From positions 1 to 51,430 of the IMG/VR virus record IMGVR_UViG_3300035670_000299: a stretch of DNA of 51,430 nt; one strand, given 5' to 3'. The DNA comes from a virus. The stretch's first letter is position 1. Each line of letters starts with the position of its first letter. Both the position numbers and the translations under genes were made by a program. The notes beneath the pieces were generated by a model. That model was not told the DNA's origin and searched no databases. It saw nothing but the letters and a program-made list of their open reading frames with translations. Shown in pieces: positions 32,600 to 41,470 of the stretch.

Positions 32600-34429
32600 T
32601 TATATATCTTGAATATTTGATTCATTTAGTATGGAAGGCTCTTCAAATACGTTAGTTTTCTTTACGTTTATACTTTCCAACATCTTCTTATTCTTTAGGT
32701 ATTCTACTCTAGCATTTTCTAATGTCCAAGTAGCGCCAGTACCAGCAGCAGCTCTTAATGGCTCATGCATACCTTTTGATCCAATAGGATCTTTACCTAA
32801 TGCGTGATCTTGTGTTCCATAATCAGATACTTTTTCTTCAGGACGTCCTGCTTCTTTTTCATCATATCCAATAGGTACTTCACCATAACGGCCTTTACCA
32901 TATAATGAAGCCAAATCGTGTGGCGTACCAAATGATGTACCTGATTCAACTGGATCGTTACCTTCGTTTTCGATTTGTGAAATACGGAACGAACGTTTCT
33001 TATCTTCAATTGTTTGGTTACGGAATTCAGCGTATTGATCTTCTGAGAAGTGGAATATGTTTTGGTAAATCCAATCAGTCGGCAATAATGATTTATCCAT
33101 TATATTACCAGCTAATTCAACTTTTTCCTTCCATAGAGCAATTTTTTCTTGCTCATAAATGATAGATGGAGTAGTTAATGATAATTCAAAATTCGTTAAT
33201 TCAGCATCATCAAATCCTTGAGTATATAAGTGAACTAAAGCAATTTTAGTTAATTCAGATACAACAATACGTTGTACACGTTCTACTGTACGAGCAAAAC
33301 GAATATCTTCAGATGCAAGAGTTGCTTTTCCTGTTAGATCTTTTTCGAATCCTAAAAACGCTTTTGGAACACGTAATGCAGCAAATAATTTATCACGTAA
33401 GTAAGATACGTCTTCGATTGCTGTATATTCTAATCCTTTTAATGTATCGATACGAGTTGTTGTATCATTTCCTCTAACTGGAAGATAGAAATCCTCAGTT
33501 AGATTCATCATATTATACTTTAAGTTATAATCGCCTGTTTGTGGATCAATGTATGGAGTTTTCTTGATCTTTTGTTTCATTTTCTCCATAAATCCATCAA
33601 CTTCGTTTGGTGCAATATTTCCAACGTTAGTATAGAATAAACGTTTTTCAGGTGCACGCATGATACGATGTATTAACATCGCATCTTCCATTAAAGTTAA
33701 TTGCTTGAATATTTTACGGCCTGGTTCAAGATATGAACGGCCATAAGGTAAATAAGATGGGTCTGAGATTAATCTAAAGTGAGCTATTTCGTAGTTTTCA
33801 AAATAATCATCTTTATTTGTGTTTGTAGCGTATCCATATGATTGATTTAAATTGATTTTAAAACGTACATATGATGGATTATTCGGATTAGTTCCTTCTT
33901 CACGTTGAACATCATACACAGAGAACGGTAATGCGTTATACACACCAAATTTTTCTGCGATGTCTAAGTGTAAATAAAAGTCTCCATACTTACACATTGT
34001 TCTAATCCACGACCATAGATTAAATTCTACATTTAGAACTTCATAAAATAAATTATAAAGTACACGTTGTGTTTTCTCGTTTGGAGATTTAATGTGTAGT
34101 ACTTCACCCTGCTCGTTTTTTAGAGTAGCTTCATCAGCTATAATGTCTAACGCTGAAGCGATGATAGCATCGGTATCCATTGCTTCGTAGTCCGTGTAAA
34201 GTGAAGTACGTAATGTTTGGTAGTTCATTAATGGAGTATATGCCAGTTTTGAATTACCAGCATGGATTCGATTGAATCTATCTATTAATGAATTAGTTTG
34301 TATATTACCGTATGTCTGAAGACGATCAACATCAATTGTTCTCAATTGGTTGCCTCCTACATTTCTAATTATTACATCAGTGGAAAATAACCTTCTTAGT
34401 CGTCCGAATAGACTAGTATCTATTGCCAT
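32600..34429 (-). CDS. portal protein (T4 gp20-like)
   Basis: 609 aa, in the size range of gp20 relatives. Recognisable gp20-type elements are TDYEAMDTDAIIASALDIIADEA (~75-97), HIKSPNEKTQRVLYNLFYEVLN, a LWSWIRTMCKYGDFYLHLDI segment, PYGRSYLEPGRKIFKQLTLMEDAMLIHRIMRAPEKRLFY and a helical FARTVERVQRIVVSELTKIA. The C-terminal 100 residues are charged and less conserved, ending SILNESNIQDI. The dodecameric portal seats in one capsid vertex, works with the terminase and leads DNA. It has its own promoter-like motif 33 nt upstream and lies 60 nt after the terminase gene. Confidence 0.93.
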   Translation of the reverse strand: MAIDTSLFGRLRRLFSTDVIIRNVGGNQLRTIDVDRLQTYGNIQTNSLIDRFNRIHAGNSKLAYTPLMNYQTLRTSLYTDYEAMDTDAIIASALDIIADEATLKNEQGEVLHIKSPNEKTQRVLYNLFYEVLNVEFNLWSWIRTMCKYGDFYLHLDIAEKFGVYNALPFSVYDVQREEGTNPNNPSYVRFKINLNQSYGYATNTNKDDYFENYEIAHFRLISDPSYLPYGRSYLEPGRKIFKQLTLMEDAMLIHRIMRAPEKRLFYTNVGNIAPNEVDGFMEKMKQKIKKTPYIDPQTGDYNLKYNMMNLTEDFYLPVRGNDTTTRIDTLKGLEYTAIEDVSYLRDKLFAALRVPKAFLGFEKDLTGKATLASEDIRFARTVERVQRIVVSELTKIALVHLYTQGFDDAELTNFELSLTTPSIIYEQEKIALWKEKVELAGNIMDKSLLPTDWIYQNIFHFSEDQYAEFRNQTIEDKKRSFRISQIENEGNDPVESGTSFGTPHDLASLYGKGRYGEVPIGYDEKEAGRPEEKVSDYGTQDHALGKDPIGSKGMHEPLRAAAGTGATWTLENARVEYLKNKKMLESINVKKTNVFEEPSILNESNIQDI

Positions 34430-34462
34430 ATTATTTTGTGTTACTCAATATGTAGTATATGT

Positions 34463-34471
34463 TATAAATAT
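34463..34471 (-). promoter_or_regulatory. ATATTTATA promoter-like motif for the portal gene
   Basis: Exact copy, 33 nt before the ATG at 34429, in the gap after the terminase gene. Confidence 0.6.
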
Positions 34472-34489
34472 CAAACATAATAAGGAACA

Positions 34490-36061
34490 TTACATTAGCC
34501 AATTTAGATCGTAAGTGTTTCCATGTCCGTCTTGCATTTGCCAAGGATTGGCATTCATATTAGTTCCTGAACTGATACCTGATGATGCAATTGATATATT
34601 ATTTAAAGCAGCTTTAGTCATTTCCATACCATTTTGGTGGTAAACTAATGCTGTATCTCTAATGTATAGACCAAATGACAGCGCCATTGTTAAGTCATCA
34701 TTATAGCCATTTTGTGCTTGTGCTTTACCGTGTTCCCAAATGAATGTTCTTAATTCCTCTAACATACGTTTAGAATGGAATATAAACGTTTTTTCACGTA
34801 ATGAAGATTCTAATTTAGAAATAAATAATGGACGTGTTCTAGATGAGTTAGTCAATCCTGGTACGGTTTGATCGTTTTCCATCTTATATACGAAGTTATC
34901 AATCGACATATCACCGCCTTTAGGTGAGTGGTATAAATTTGGATACCCACGTTCAATAATAGAATTAATAACGTCCCATCCTATATTTGCGTTTTCAATA
35001 ACTAACAATGCTGAATTATATTCAGTAGCTGCTGTAATTAATGTATTTGCAAATTCACGTGTGCCTATTTTTGATTTAAATTCAGCTACTTGTCTAAATG
35101 CTTTAGTGGCTATAATATGAAATGTTGAGTAGTCACTTCCGTCTCCACGGGCAACGTCAGCACATACAACATATGTTTCAGTAGGATCTGGATATTCCCA
35201 AATCCAAAAATCACCACTCATACCACGTCTTTCGACAGGATCCATAATGTGATTTTGTTCATAGTATTCTAAAATATCGTTTGTTACAACGTTATTTCCA
35301 GAAGCTAAAAAGTCACATTCGTATTCTTGGGCAATTTCTTGAGCGCCCATATTTGATTTTTCATTCTCGAACCACGCTTGATCACGTTCAGGATGTACAT
35401 CCCAAGGTAATTTAATTGGTAAAAATGAATTTTCATTATTAATAGCTGCCACCCAAGTTTTATGGAACCAGTTACCAATACCATTTGGTGATGATAATGC
35501 TATACACCCACCACCCGTTGAAATGGTAGGTTTAATTGCGGTATAGATCCGATCAATTCCATCAATAAAGGCAGCCTCATCTATTAGTAGGAGCGATACT
35601 GCAAATGATCGACCGGCATCTGAAGCAGCTGATGATGCTACAATCTGGGATCCATTAGATAGTTTTAGTGATAATTTATTGTTTGAATCAGGTTTATCTT
35701 TACCTTTAAGCCATCCTGGTAATTGTTGGTACATAAATTGTACTTTATCTACCATGTTTACAGCTGTTGATTGCTTAGTTGCAATACATAATACAGTTTT
35801 ATCTTTATGGAATAGCATTGTCCATAATGAAAAACCAGCAGCTAATGTTGATATACCTAATTGGCGTGATTTATTAATGATTGAATAATCATTTTTTAGC
35901 CATAATTTTAATACTTGCTCTTGGAATGGATATAGATTAAAATTTACACGTCCCCTAGTTGGGTGTTGTACCATACAGTACTTACGCATAAAGTGAACCG
36001 GGTCTTGGAGGCACTTAATGTACTCTTGCCTCATTATATCCTTTATACTTGCTTCACTCAT
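34490..36061 (-). CDS. terminase large subunit (T4 gp17-like)
   Basis: 523 aa. ATPase half: Walker A of the terminase type SRQLGIST (65-72), Walker B LLLIDEAAF (157-165) and the coupling motif LSSPNG (189-194). Nuclease half of the RNase H type: CADVARGDGSDYSTF with D302, LLVIENANIG with E356, and NGYNDDLTMAL with D455/D456. Both activities appear intact. It is slightly shorter than T4 gp17. It cuts and pumps DNA through the portal, which is the next gene. No small terminase was recognised; the 305-aa gene upstream is a candidate by place only. A terminator and a promoter-like motif lie directly upstream. Confidence 0.95.
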   Translation of the reverse strand: MSEASIKDIMRQEYIKCLQDPVHFMRKYCMVQHPTRGRVNFNLYPFQEQVLKLWLKNDYSIINKSRQLGISTLAAGFSLWTMLFHKDKTVLCIATKQSTAVNMVDKVQFMYQQLPGWLKGKDKPDSNNKLSLKLSNGSQIVASSAASDAGRSFAVSLLLIDEAAFIDGIDRIYTAIKPTISTGGGCIALSSPNGIGNWFHKTWVAAINNENSFLPIKLPWDVHPERDQAWFENEKSNMGAQEIAQEYECDFLASGNNVVTNDILEYYEQNHIMDPVERRGMSGDFWIWEYPDPTETYVVCADVARGDGSDYSTFHIIATKAFRQVAEFKSKIGTREFANTLITAATEYNSALLVIENANIGWDVINSIIERGYPNLYHSPKGGDMSIDNFVYKMENDQTVPGLTNSSRTRPLFISKLESSLREKTFIFHSKRMLEELRTFIWEHGKAQAQNGYNDDLTMALSFGLYIRDTALVYHQNGMEMTKAALNNISIASSGISSGTNMNANPWQMQDGHGNTYDLNWLM

Positions 36062-36075
36062 AATGTAGTTTTGTA

Positions 36076-36084
36076 TATAAATAT
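36076..36084 (-). promoter_or_regulatory. ATATTTATA promoter-like motif for the terminase gene
   Basis: Exact copy, 14 nt before the ATG at 36061 and 13 nt after the terminator hairpin at 36098-36116. Confidence 0.65.
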
Positions 36085-36097
36085 ATAGAAAAAGAGA

Positions 36098-36116
36098 AGT
36101 CCGCTAAAAGCGGACT
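36098..36116 (-). terminator. Rho-independent terminator before the terminase gene
   Basis: Minus-strand stem AGUCCGC/GCGGACU (7 bp, extendable by 4 bp past a bulge) with a 5-nt loop UUUUA, followed by UCUCUUUUUCU. It comes 32 nt after the stop of the 305-aa gene. Confidence 0.85.
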
Positions 36117-36148
36117 CTCTAAATAAACAAACATTATTATGAAAAATC

Positions 36149-37066
36149 TTATGCTTCTTCTTCGGCGTCTTCAGCGCCAACGATAGCAGCAGCATCTCTA
36201 GTTTCTTTATCTGAAATTTTAGGGATGCCATATTTCTTTTTAGTAATACGGAATTTTTTAGCTAATTCTAAAGTAACTGGATCTTGTGTTTGGATCAATC
36301 CATCAGCGTATTGTTGAGCAATTTCTTGTCCTAACTCATCATCGTTAGCTACCATTGCTTGCATTTTATCAATATATTGTTGTTTTCCTTCTGCATTATC
36401 AGCTTTACGATATGCTTCACGAGCACGTTTGTAATCTAATGTTTTGGCAGCAAGTGCAGCACGGTCAGCAGGAAGAGCGTAATCTGGATTAGCCTGAGTA
36501 GCAGCTGTATACTCAATGTCACGACCGAATTTTTCGCCACGTCCTTGAGAAGGAGTAACCACGCCAGTAGCTTTTTCGAAACCAGTCGAAACGTCTTTCT
36601 GTGAGGCACTGAATGGCAATTCATCATATGTTATTTTTTTCTTACCAATTGCTCCGATAACCAATGGACGAATAAATGATTGTTGTGATGCGTATTGACG
36701 ATCTGGATTTTTCTCGTTATGGATACGTAAAATATCTGTTGCGGTTAAAGGTTGTCCTTCGTCTTTTAATACTTTAACAATATCAACTAAACTTCTAAAT
36801 TCGGCTTTAGATAATTTACCTTGTACGCTTTCTAACTCGCCGCGGAAATCTGGTTTTAATGAGTATTTTACCTCAGCAGCACGAGCCATTTCAGCTACTT
36901 TTACCGGTTGATTTGTTTTTCTAGCCTGATCAATAGCAGTTTTTACTGTTAATGGATTTTCATCTTTAACTTCTTCAGGTCTTGTATTTTTATCCACTAT
37001 TGTTATTTCACCCATGATTTCCTCACGAACGATTTTATCAATTATTTCTTTTAATTTATCTTCCAT
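36149..37066 (-). CDS. hypothetical protein, 305 aa, upstream of terminase
   Basis: It starts MEDKLKEIIDKIVREEIMGE, an amphipathic helix like the starts of several head-cluster genes. A region at ~75-150 (SKAEFRSLVDIVKVLKDEGQ, TATDILRIHNEKNPDRQYAS, QSFIRPLVIGAIGKKKITYD) looks like a winged-helix DNA-binding fold. The second half is Ala/Lys/Asp-rich and helical, ending EDAEEEA. A small terminase role is conceivable because it is next to the large subunit and seems to have a DNA-binding part, but the length is atypical. A transcriptional regulator or internal protein is equally possible. Promoter-like motif 26 nt upstream, terminator downstream: apparently a single-gene unit. Confidence 0.55.
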   Translation of the reverse strand: MEDKLKEIIDKIVREEIMGEITIVDKNTRPEEVKDENPLTVKTAIDQARKTNQPVKVAEMARAAEVKYSLKPDFRGELESVQGKLSKAEFRSLVDIVKVLKDEGQPLTATDILRIHNEKNPDRQYASQQSFIRPLVIGAIGKKKITYDELPFSASQKDVSTGFEKATGVVTPSQGRGEKFGRDIEYTAATQANPDYALPADRAALAAKTLDYKRAREAYRKADNAEGKQQYIDKMQAMVANDDELGQEIAQQYADGLIQTQDPVTLELAKKFRITKKKYGIPKISDKETRDAAAIVGAEDAEEEA

Positions 37067-37092
37067 TATATATTTTATAGGAGTGTTTTGAT

Positions 37093-37101
37093 TATAAATA
37101 T
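37093..37101 (-). promoter_or_regulatory. ATATTTATA promoter-like motif for the 305-aa gene
   Basis: Exact copy, 26 nt before the ATG at 37066, just after the stop of the P-loop NTPase gene. Confidence 0.6.
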
Positions 37102-37103
37102 TG

Positions 37104-37628
37104 TTATTTCTTTAATTCATTTAATATGACAGCAATCCTTTCTTCAGTACTACCTTTAATTTCAACTACACGACGAGGAGGAAACGTTTTTAAAAACCAT
37201 TTAATAGATGAATCGATCCGATCCCGATATTCAGGATTCGTTTCACGAATACCATTATTTTCTATTTCTACACCTTCAGGCGAAACATAAAAAATAATAT
37301 CATATTGCTTAGCCAACAACATAGCTGCGTCAAATAATACCTCTTTTTCATTAGACTTAATCGACTTAGCTTCTTTAGTAAACGCACATACATCATATAT
37401 TGTTCTATCAGTTAATAAATTATCATTAAATAATTCACTCGCACGTTCAGCAATAAAAACCAACTGACCTTTAACTGTAGAATCAGTATTTAGTGGGATA
37501 CCTAATTCACTTAAATACTTAGAACGCTCAACACATCCCACATACTCTTTAAATTCATCTAATTCTTTTAATGCCTTAACTAATGTAGTTTTACCTACTG
37601 ACATTGTACCTGCTAAACCTATTTTCAT
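37104..37628 (-). CDS. P-loop NTPase/kinase, NadR/AAA_28-like
   Basis: 174 aa. Walker A GTMSVGKT lies at 7-14 right at the N-terminus. TDRTIYDVCAFTKEAKSIKS (~74-93) contains the acidic/Arg pair expected in the nucleoside-kinase type P-loop fold, and YDIIFYVSPEGVEIENNGIR precedes a lid-like Arg-rich ETNPEYRDRIDSS. This resembles the ribosylnicotinamide-kinase-like domain of NadR and related phage ATPases. The substrate cannot be read from sequence; a nucleoside or NAD precursor is plausible. It overlaps the upstream 104-aa gene by 4 nt. The FAD enzyme two genes upstream also uses a nucleotide cofactor, but there is no further link. Confidence 0.75.
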   Translation of the reverse strand: MKIGLAGTMSVGKTTLVKALKELDEFKEYVGCVERSKYLSELGIPLNTDSTVKGQLVFIAERASELFNDNLLTDRTIYDVCAFTKEAKSIKSNEKEVLFDAAMLLAKQYDIIFYVSPEGVEIENNGIRETNPEYRDRIDSSIKWFLKTFPPRRVVEIKGSTEERIAVILNELKK

Positions 37629-37939
37629 CGTGCTAATCCTAATGTTAATGCTTTATTGTGACTAATTTCTTTACCCGTTTTTGGATGGATGTAAGTCCGT
37701 TGTGTGACCGGAATCCAATGATTTTCCTTCTGAGTATAATCAAGAATATGATTATATCCCTTAGGATAAATTGTTTCTACCGATACTGGTCCGTTTGGAT
37801 TTTTGTCTAAATCGTATGTCCAGATGTCTTTGACTCCATCTCTTTGAACATACTCACGTGTAAATTTACGTTGTTGTGCCACGCCTTCAGCGGTTAGGGT
37901 TTCGATAGATTTCGGTCTACCACGTCTTTCTGATTTCAT
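37625..37939 (-). CDS. small basic hypothetical protein, 104 aa
   Basis: It starts MKSERRGRPKSIETLTAEGV with an AT-hook-like RRGRPKS at 5-11. The rest has VQRDGVKDIWTYDLDKNPNG and YTQKENHWIPVTQRTYIHPK. Predicted small and basic. RGRP in an AT-hook can bind the minor groove of AT-rich DNA, so a DNA-binding role is possible. No closer family. Preceded by a promoter-like motif at 19 nt and overlapping the P-loop gene, so the two form one unit. Confidence 0.6.
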   Translation of the reverse strand: MKSERRGRPKSIETLTAEGVAQQRKFTREYVQRDGVKDIWTYDLDKNPNGPVSVETIYPKGYNHILDYTQKENHWIPVTQRTYIHPKTGKEISHNKALTLGLAR

Positions 37940-37958
37940 ATTATTAATGTTTGTTTAA

Positions 37959-37967
37959 TATAAATAT
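37959..37967 (-). promoter_or_regulatory. ATATTTATA promoter-like motif for the 104-aa gene
   Basis: Exact copy, 19 nt before the ATG at 37939, directly after the FAD enzyme gene. Confidence 0.6.
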
Positions 37968-37986
37968 AATTAAGAAAAGGATACTT

Positions 37987-39324
37987 TTAGTATCCTTCTC
38001 CTGTTATTTGTTCTAATAAACTTTTCTGAATCATTTTTTCAGCAACATAAATACCATGCGCACCTGATACTGTAATACCACGAGCTGATAGAGCATCGCC
38101 TACAAAGTGTACATTACTATATTCAGTTAGTGATAAATCATGATAGCGAACTAATGGTTCAGGCGATAAGTATTTAACTTCAGGAATGTACATTCCCCAA
38201 TCATCACCCATTTCAGGAAATACCTTCTTCATATCTTGAATAAAGTCCCAAACATATTTAAAATAACCATCAAGTGCAGGTTCAACAACATGAGTAAGTG
38301 TATCTAAACTAATTGGAGTGGATGATACTGTTGTACCTTCTGATGTTGTAGATGGTGTTCTAGATGGTGAATAATATAATCCAGTTCCGTTTGATTGTAG
38401 TTTTTGTACTACATCTCTACTCCAAGCAAATGGATCTTCGATACCTTTAATTTCCATTAAGATACCAAAGTTAGTCATATTGTTCCGGAATTCTTCCCCT
38501 TTCTTCGCATGGCCATTGTAAGTAACATCTCCATAAGTTTCTTCAACGGCCACATAAGCAGCATTATTGTTAGTACAGAAACTACGAAGAGATACGTTAT
38601 CGAATTTCTGATAAAGTTTGAAATCATACGATACATCGATTAATTTTTGAAAATATTTTTGTGGTGCCTCAAAACGAACACCAATTTGTACTGATTTAGG
38701 TTCATTAGGTAATTGGTAATTATCAGCTAATTTCTGAGCAAAGTCAATACCTGATTTACCTACTGCAAATATTAATTCATCATATTTAAGTGATACATAT
38801 GCACCAGGTGTATAATAGGTAAGATCATTATATTTGAAATTAATTCTAGTTACTTCAGCATTCCAAATAAAATTAACACCTTTATCAACTAAATATGAAT
38901 ACCATGTTTTAGCGATTTCATGTAGATAGTTTGAACCAATATGCCATACTGGAAATAAACGTAGTCCAAAATATGGTTTAATGAATTCAGGTTCAGCAAT
39001 AGGATCAGACATGAATATTTCTTCTGGTTTTGGATGAAAACGAGTAAAGTTATCTACTACTTGCTTCATCAATTCCATTGCTTTTTCGTCTCCACAATAC
39101 TTTGATAACTGACCACCGATTTCAGTATGATAAGTTAATTTACCATCTGACCATCCACCAGCACCTAACATACCAGTCATTACTTCTTCAGGTAAACGAT
39201 TATGTGGATCATTACCTTTATCAATGATTGTGATTAATTCACCTGGATATCCATTATCCACTAATTTAGTAGCCGCGTTAATTCCAGCTACTCCAGCACC
39301 TACGATTATAATTTTTTTGTCCAT
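37987..39324 (-). CDS. FAD-dependent oxidoreductase
   Basis: 445 aa with the start placed at the ATG at 39324, since the protein then begins MDKKIIIVGAGVAGINAATK with the Rossmann GxGxxG (G9, G11, G14) in its normal position; an upstream in-frame ATG (39393) would run through the terminator. Further signs are GMLGAGGWSDGKLTYH, an FSN-like ELIFAVGKSGIDFAQKLADN and the C-terminal FAD contact LTEYSNVHFVGDALSARGIT. It resembles bacterial 'FAD-dependent dehydrogenases' of the geranylgeranyl reductase/NAD(FAD) type, of unclear substrate. A redox enzyme of this class is unusual beside phage head genes. It has its own motif and a terminator upstream. Confidence 0.85.
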   Translation of the reverse strand: MDKKIIIVGAGVAGINAATKLVDNGYPGELITIIDKGNDPHNRLPEEVMTGMLGAGGWSDGKLTYHTEIGGQLSKYCGDEKAMELMKQVVDNFTRFHPKPEEIFMSDPIAEPEFIKPYFGLRLFPVWHIGSNYLHEIAKTWYSYLVDKGVNFIWNAEVTRINFKYNDLTYYTPGAYVSLKYDELIFAVGKSGIDFAQKLADNYQLPNEPKSVQIGVRFEAPQKYFQKLIDVSYDFKLYQKFDNVSLRSFCTNNNAAYVAVEETYGDVTYNGHAKKGEEFRNNMTNFGILMEIKGIEDPFAWSRDVVQKLQSNGTGLYYSPSRTPSTTSEGTTVSSTPISLDTLTHVVEPALDGYFKYVWDFIQDMKKVFPEMGDDWGMYIPEVKYLSPEPLVRYHDLSLTEYSNVHFVGDALSARGITVSGAHGIYVAEKMIQKSLLEQITGEGY

Positions 39325-39342
39325 AATAAATTTTAAATTGCT

Positions 39343-39351
39343 TTTAAATAT
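39343..39351 (-). promoter_or_regulatory. variant promoter-like motif for the FAD enzyme
   Basis: TTTAAATAT on the plus strand, one mismatch, 18 nt before the ATG at 39324 and 10 nt after the terminator. Confidence 0.45.
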
Positions 39352-39361
39352 AATTAAGAAA

Positions 39362-39383
39362 GGCCCAATCTTACGATTGGGCC
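39362..39383 (-). terminator. Rho-independent terminator before the FAD enzyme gene
   Basis: Perfect 9-bp stem GGCCCAATC/GATTGGGCC with a 4-nt loop, followed on the minus strand by UUUCUUAAUUAUAUUU. It ends the long operon whose last gene stops at 39436. Confidence 0.88.
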
Positions 39384-39435
39384 ACAGATCCATTTTTTTA
39401 ATATTAAGTCGAACGGCTATGAATCGTTCTATAAA

Positions 39436-40569
39436 TTATCTTATCTTTACAAATTCACCATTTTTAAGTTCATATACATTTGATGCTGAAGTTGATACTG
39501 CTTTAGTCATTACTATAGCTTCATTATTTGGTATTCCGAACATTTCTCTATCAGCACGATATGATGATGTTAAGTATGGTTGATATTCTCCTTCAGGTAA
39601 ACTAGGTGGGGATTGAACATGTTGTGCTGTTAGCTCATACGTGTTATTTCCTTTAGGTACTAAATCAATCTCACCTTGTAAAATAATATTTACATTATCT
39701 TTACTATTTTCACCACCGTAATTAGGACCATAAATTAATTTACGAATTAATTCATCATCTTGTATAGGAGAAATAAATCTAGTTTTATTAGGTAATCCTT
39801 GTAGATTATTATCTTGTAAGAATTTAGTTAATGCTTCATTAAATGTTTTAACTTCAGGATGTTCGGCATACATTGTATACCCACTCCATCTAATAAAATC
39901 ACCAGCTGAAGCACCTTTACCACCTGCTTTCTTATGTGATATGAATACTACTGGTTTTTCTTCTGAGTTTATTAAATTGAAATCTGCTTTAGGAGTACCA
40001 AATTGACTTTTAGCTCCTATAATATTATCAAATTTATCACCATTTACAATAACACTAATAGACTCACCATTATTTTTTTCAATTAATGATTCGATCTTAT
40101 TATTTAATGATTTTAAATTAGAATCTTCAACTACAGTACCTGAACCAGCTCCTTTACCACCGAAGTCTTTATCTTTTGATAAATCTTGTATTGAATATTC
40201 TTCACCTGATTCATCTTCAAAAAATGTAAATGTATTAACATTAGAACCAGCTAATTGTTTTATTTTAGATTCATCAGCATTTTCAAATGCAGTTTGATAT
40301 TCTGGATCAATAAATGAAAGTGTTTTTGGGCTACCTTGGTTAAGAGTAAAAGGAGATTTCTTAGCAATTTTATCAGCAACGATTTTAAATCTAAACCCAC
40401 CCCGTTTTTTTAAATCAAAAAATGATAGTGGTCTAAAATTTTCATTAATTATATCTAATTCTTCTAATATTTCGTATAATAGAGCCTTATCTTCAAGATT
40501 ATTCATATCTGGATATCCTTTAGGGAAACGGAATGAATAATGCTCCAAAAATTTAGTTATAACATTCAT
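39436..40569 (-). CDS. hypothetical protein, 377 aa
   Basis: It starts MNVITKFLEHYSFRFPKGYP. The centre carries SISVIVNGDKFDNIIGAKSQ, KPVVFISHKKAGGKGASAGD and FIRWSGYTMYAEHPEVKTFN, an alpha/beta domain with a conserved-looking SHK-x-GG; I have seen such SHK-GG...W-G segments in other phage proteins but cannot name the family. A nuclease-like fold is possible (D/E-rich with Lys), unproven. The end is VYELKNGEFVKIR. It is the last gene of its operon (terminator follows) and overlaps the 153-aa gene by one base. Confidence 0.5.
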   Translation of the reverse strand: MNVITKFLEHYSFRFPKGYPDMNNLEDKALLYEILEELDIINENFRPLSFFDLKKRGGFRFKIVADKIAKKSPFTLNQGSPKTLSFIDPEYQTAFENADESKIKQLAGSNVNTFTFFEDESGEEYSIQDLSKDKDFGGKGAGSGTVVEDSNLKSLNNKIESLIEKNNGESISVIVNGDKFDNIIGAKSQFGTPKADFNLINSEEKPVVFISHKKAGGKGASAGDFIRWSGYTMYAEHPEVKTFNEALTKFLQDNNLQGLPNKTRFISPIQDDELIRKLIYGPNYGGENSKDNVNIILQGEIDLVPKGNNTYELTAQHVQSPPSLPEGEYQPYLTSSYRADREMFGIPNNEAIVMTKAVSTSASNVYELKNGEFVKIR

Positions 40570-41030
40570 TATGCTTCTACAGGTGTTTCTTCAGGAGCTT
40601 CTTCAGCTGCTGCTGTTAACTTTTGAGATGGGGTAGCTGATCCTTTATCTGGATTGATAGGACCTATAATTAATAATTCTTGTATTGCTTTAATAGCACG
40701 TTGTTCTTCACCTAAATTAGCTAAATTATATTGGGTACCAGATACACGAGCTGTAAATTCAGTACCGTTCCAAATTAAGTGATAGTAATTAAAGTTTTTT
40801 AATGTAATCTTAAATGTAGTAGGACGAGGTGCTACCCATTCAATATTTTCTACGAATGCAGTAAAATCTTCAGACATTAACGTAATTAATGTTTCTTGAA
40901 GTTTAGGAAATTTCTCCAACAATGGAGAATATTTAAAAGCAGCAGCAGTTGGGGTCTCTAATTTATCGTTATTTCCCGCAATCTTTTGTGCTGCTGCTCT
41001 TACTTTATCTGCTAATTCTTTTTTAGTCAT
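40569..41030 (-). CDS. hypothetical protein, 153 aa, Ala/Glu-rich tail
   Basis: It starts MTKKELADKVRAAAQKIAGN. A middle beta region (FTAFVENIEWVAPRPTTFKI, NYYHLIWNGTEFTARVSGTQ) could form a small barrel, and the C-terminal tail KLTAAAEEAPEETPVEA is acidic and disordered. No recognised family. Two nt separate it from the gene upstream and it overlaps the gene downstream. Likely a virion or assembly protein by context only. Confidence 0.5.
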   Translation of the reverse strand: MTKKELADKVRAAAQKIAGNNDKLETPTAAAFKYSPLLEKFPKLQETLITLMSEDFTAFVENIEWVAPRPTTFKITLKNFNYYHLIWNGTEFTARVSGTQYNLANLGEEQRAIKAIQELLIIGPINPDKGSATPSQKLTAAAEEAPEETPVEA

Positions 41031-41032
41031 TA

Positions 41033-41470
41033 TTATAATTGAGTTGCATCAATTTCTAATTCAACAACTGGCTCTTCAGCAATTGTTTCTTCGGTTTCTA
41101 GAACTTCTTCTTTCGGTTCGTCTGCTTTTTTAGCATCTTTTCCACCTTTTTTCTTACCTTTTTTATCAGCTTCTTTACCGCCTGACATTTTTTCTTCAAG
41201 TTCCAATCTAGCACCTTCATATTCATTTATTGATTTGTCCATCTCATCCATTACTTTAGTGTATAATTTTTCACCAATGTAATGAGATAAATTAACTTTT
41301 TCCATTAATTCTTTTACTTTGTTTGCTTTGGTAGCTTCTTGTTGAATGCGAACCATTTTAGCTTCGTTAGCTGCGATATCACCAGCTTCATCAATTTGAG
41401 CAATACGGTGGGAAACGGCTTCAGCGATCATTTTCTTAACCATTAATCGCAATTGTTCTTTCTGTGTCAT
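41033..41470 (-). CDS. charged helical protein, 145 aa
   Basis: I chose the ATG at 41470 (TAATG overlap with the upstream stop) rather than the one at 41494. The protein then begins MTQKEQLRLMVKKMIAEAVS, an amphipathic helix with I-A-E before A at 15-18, very similar to the FIAE-A cut of T4 internal proteins. It is followed by more helix (EATKANKVKELMEKVNLSHY), a Lys-rich stretch KKGKKKGGKDAKKADEPKEE and an acidic tail ending ELEIDATQL. Abundant Lys plus a possible cut site fit a DNA-associated internal head protein. This is inference. Confidence 0.55.
   Translation of the reverse strand: MTQKEQLRLMVKKMIAEAVSHRIAQIDEAGDIAANEAKMVRIQQEATKANKVKELMEKVNLSHYIGEKLYTKVMDEMDKSINEYEGARLELEEKMSGGKEADKKGKKKGGKDAKKADEPKEEVLETEETIAEEPVVELEIDATQL

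Noticed and set aside
39325-39393. N-terminal extension of the FAD enzyme from the ATG at 39393
   Set aside because: The extra 23 residues would be translated from the terminator hairpin and the promoter-like motif. The GxGxxG motif is correctly placed only from 39324.
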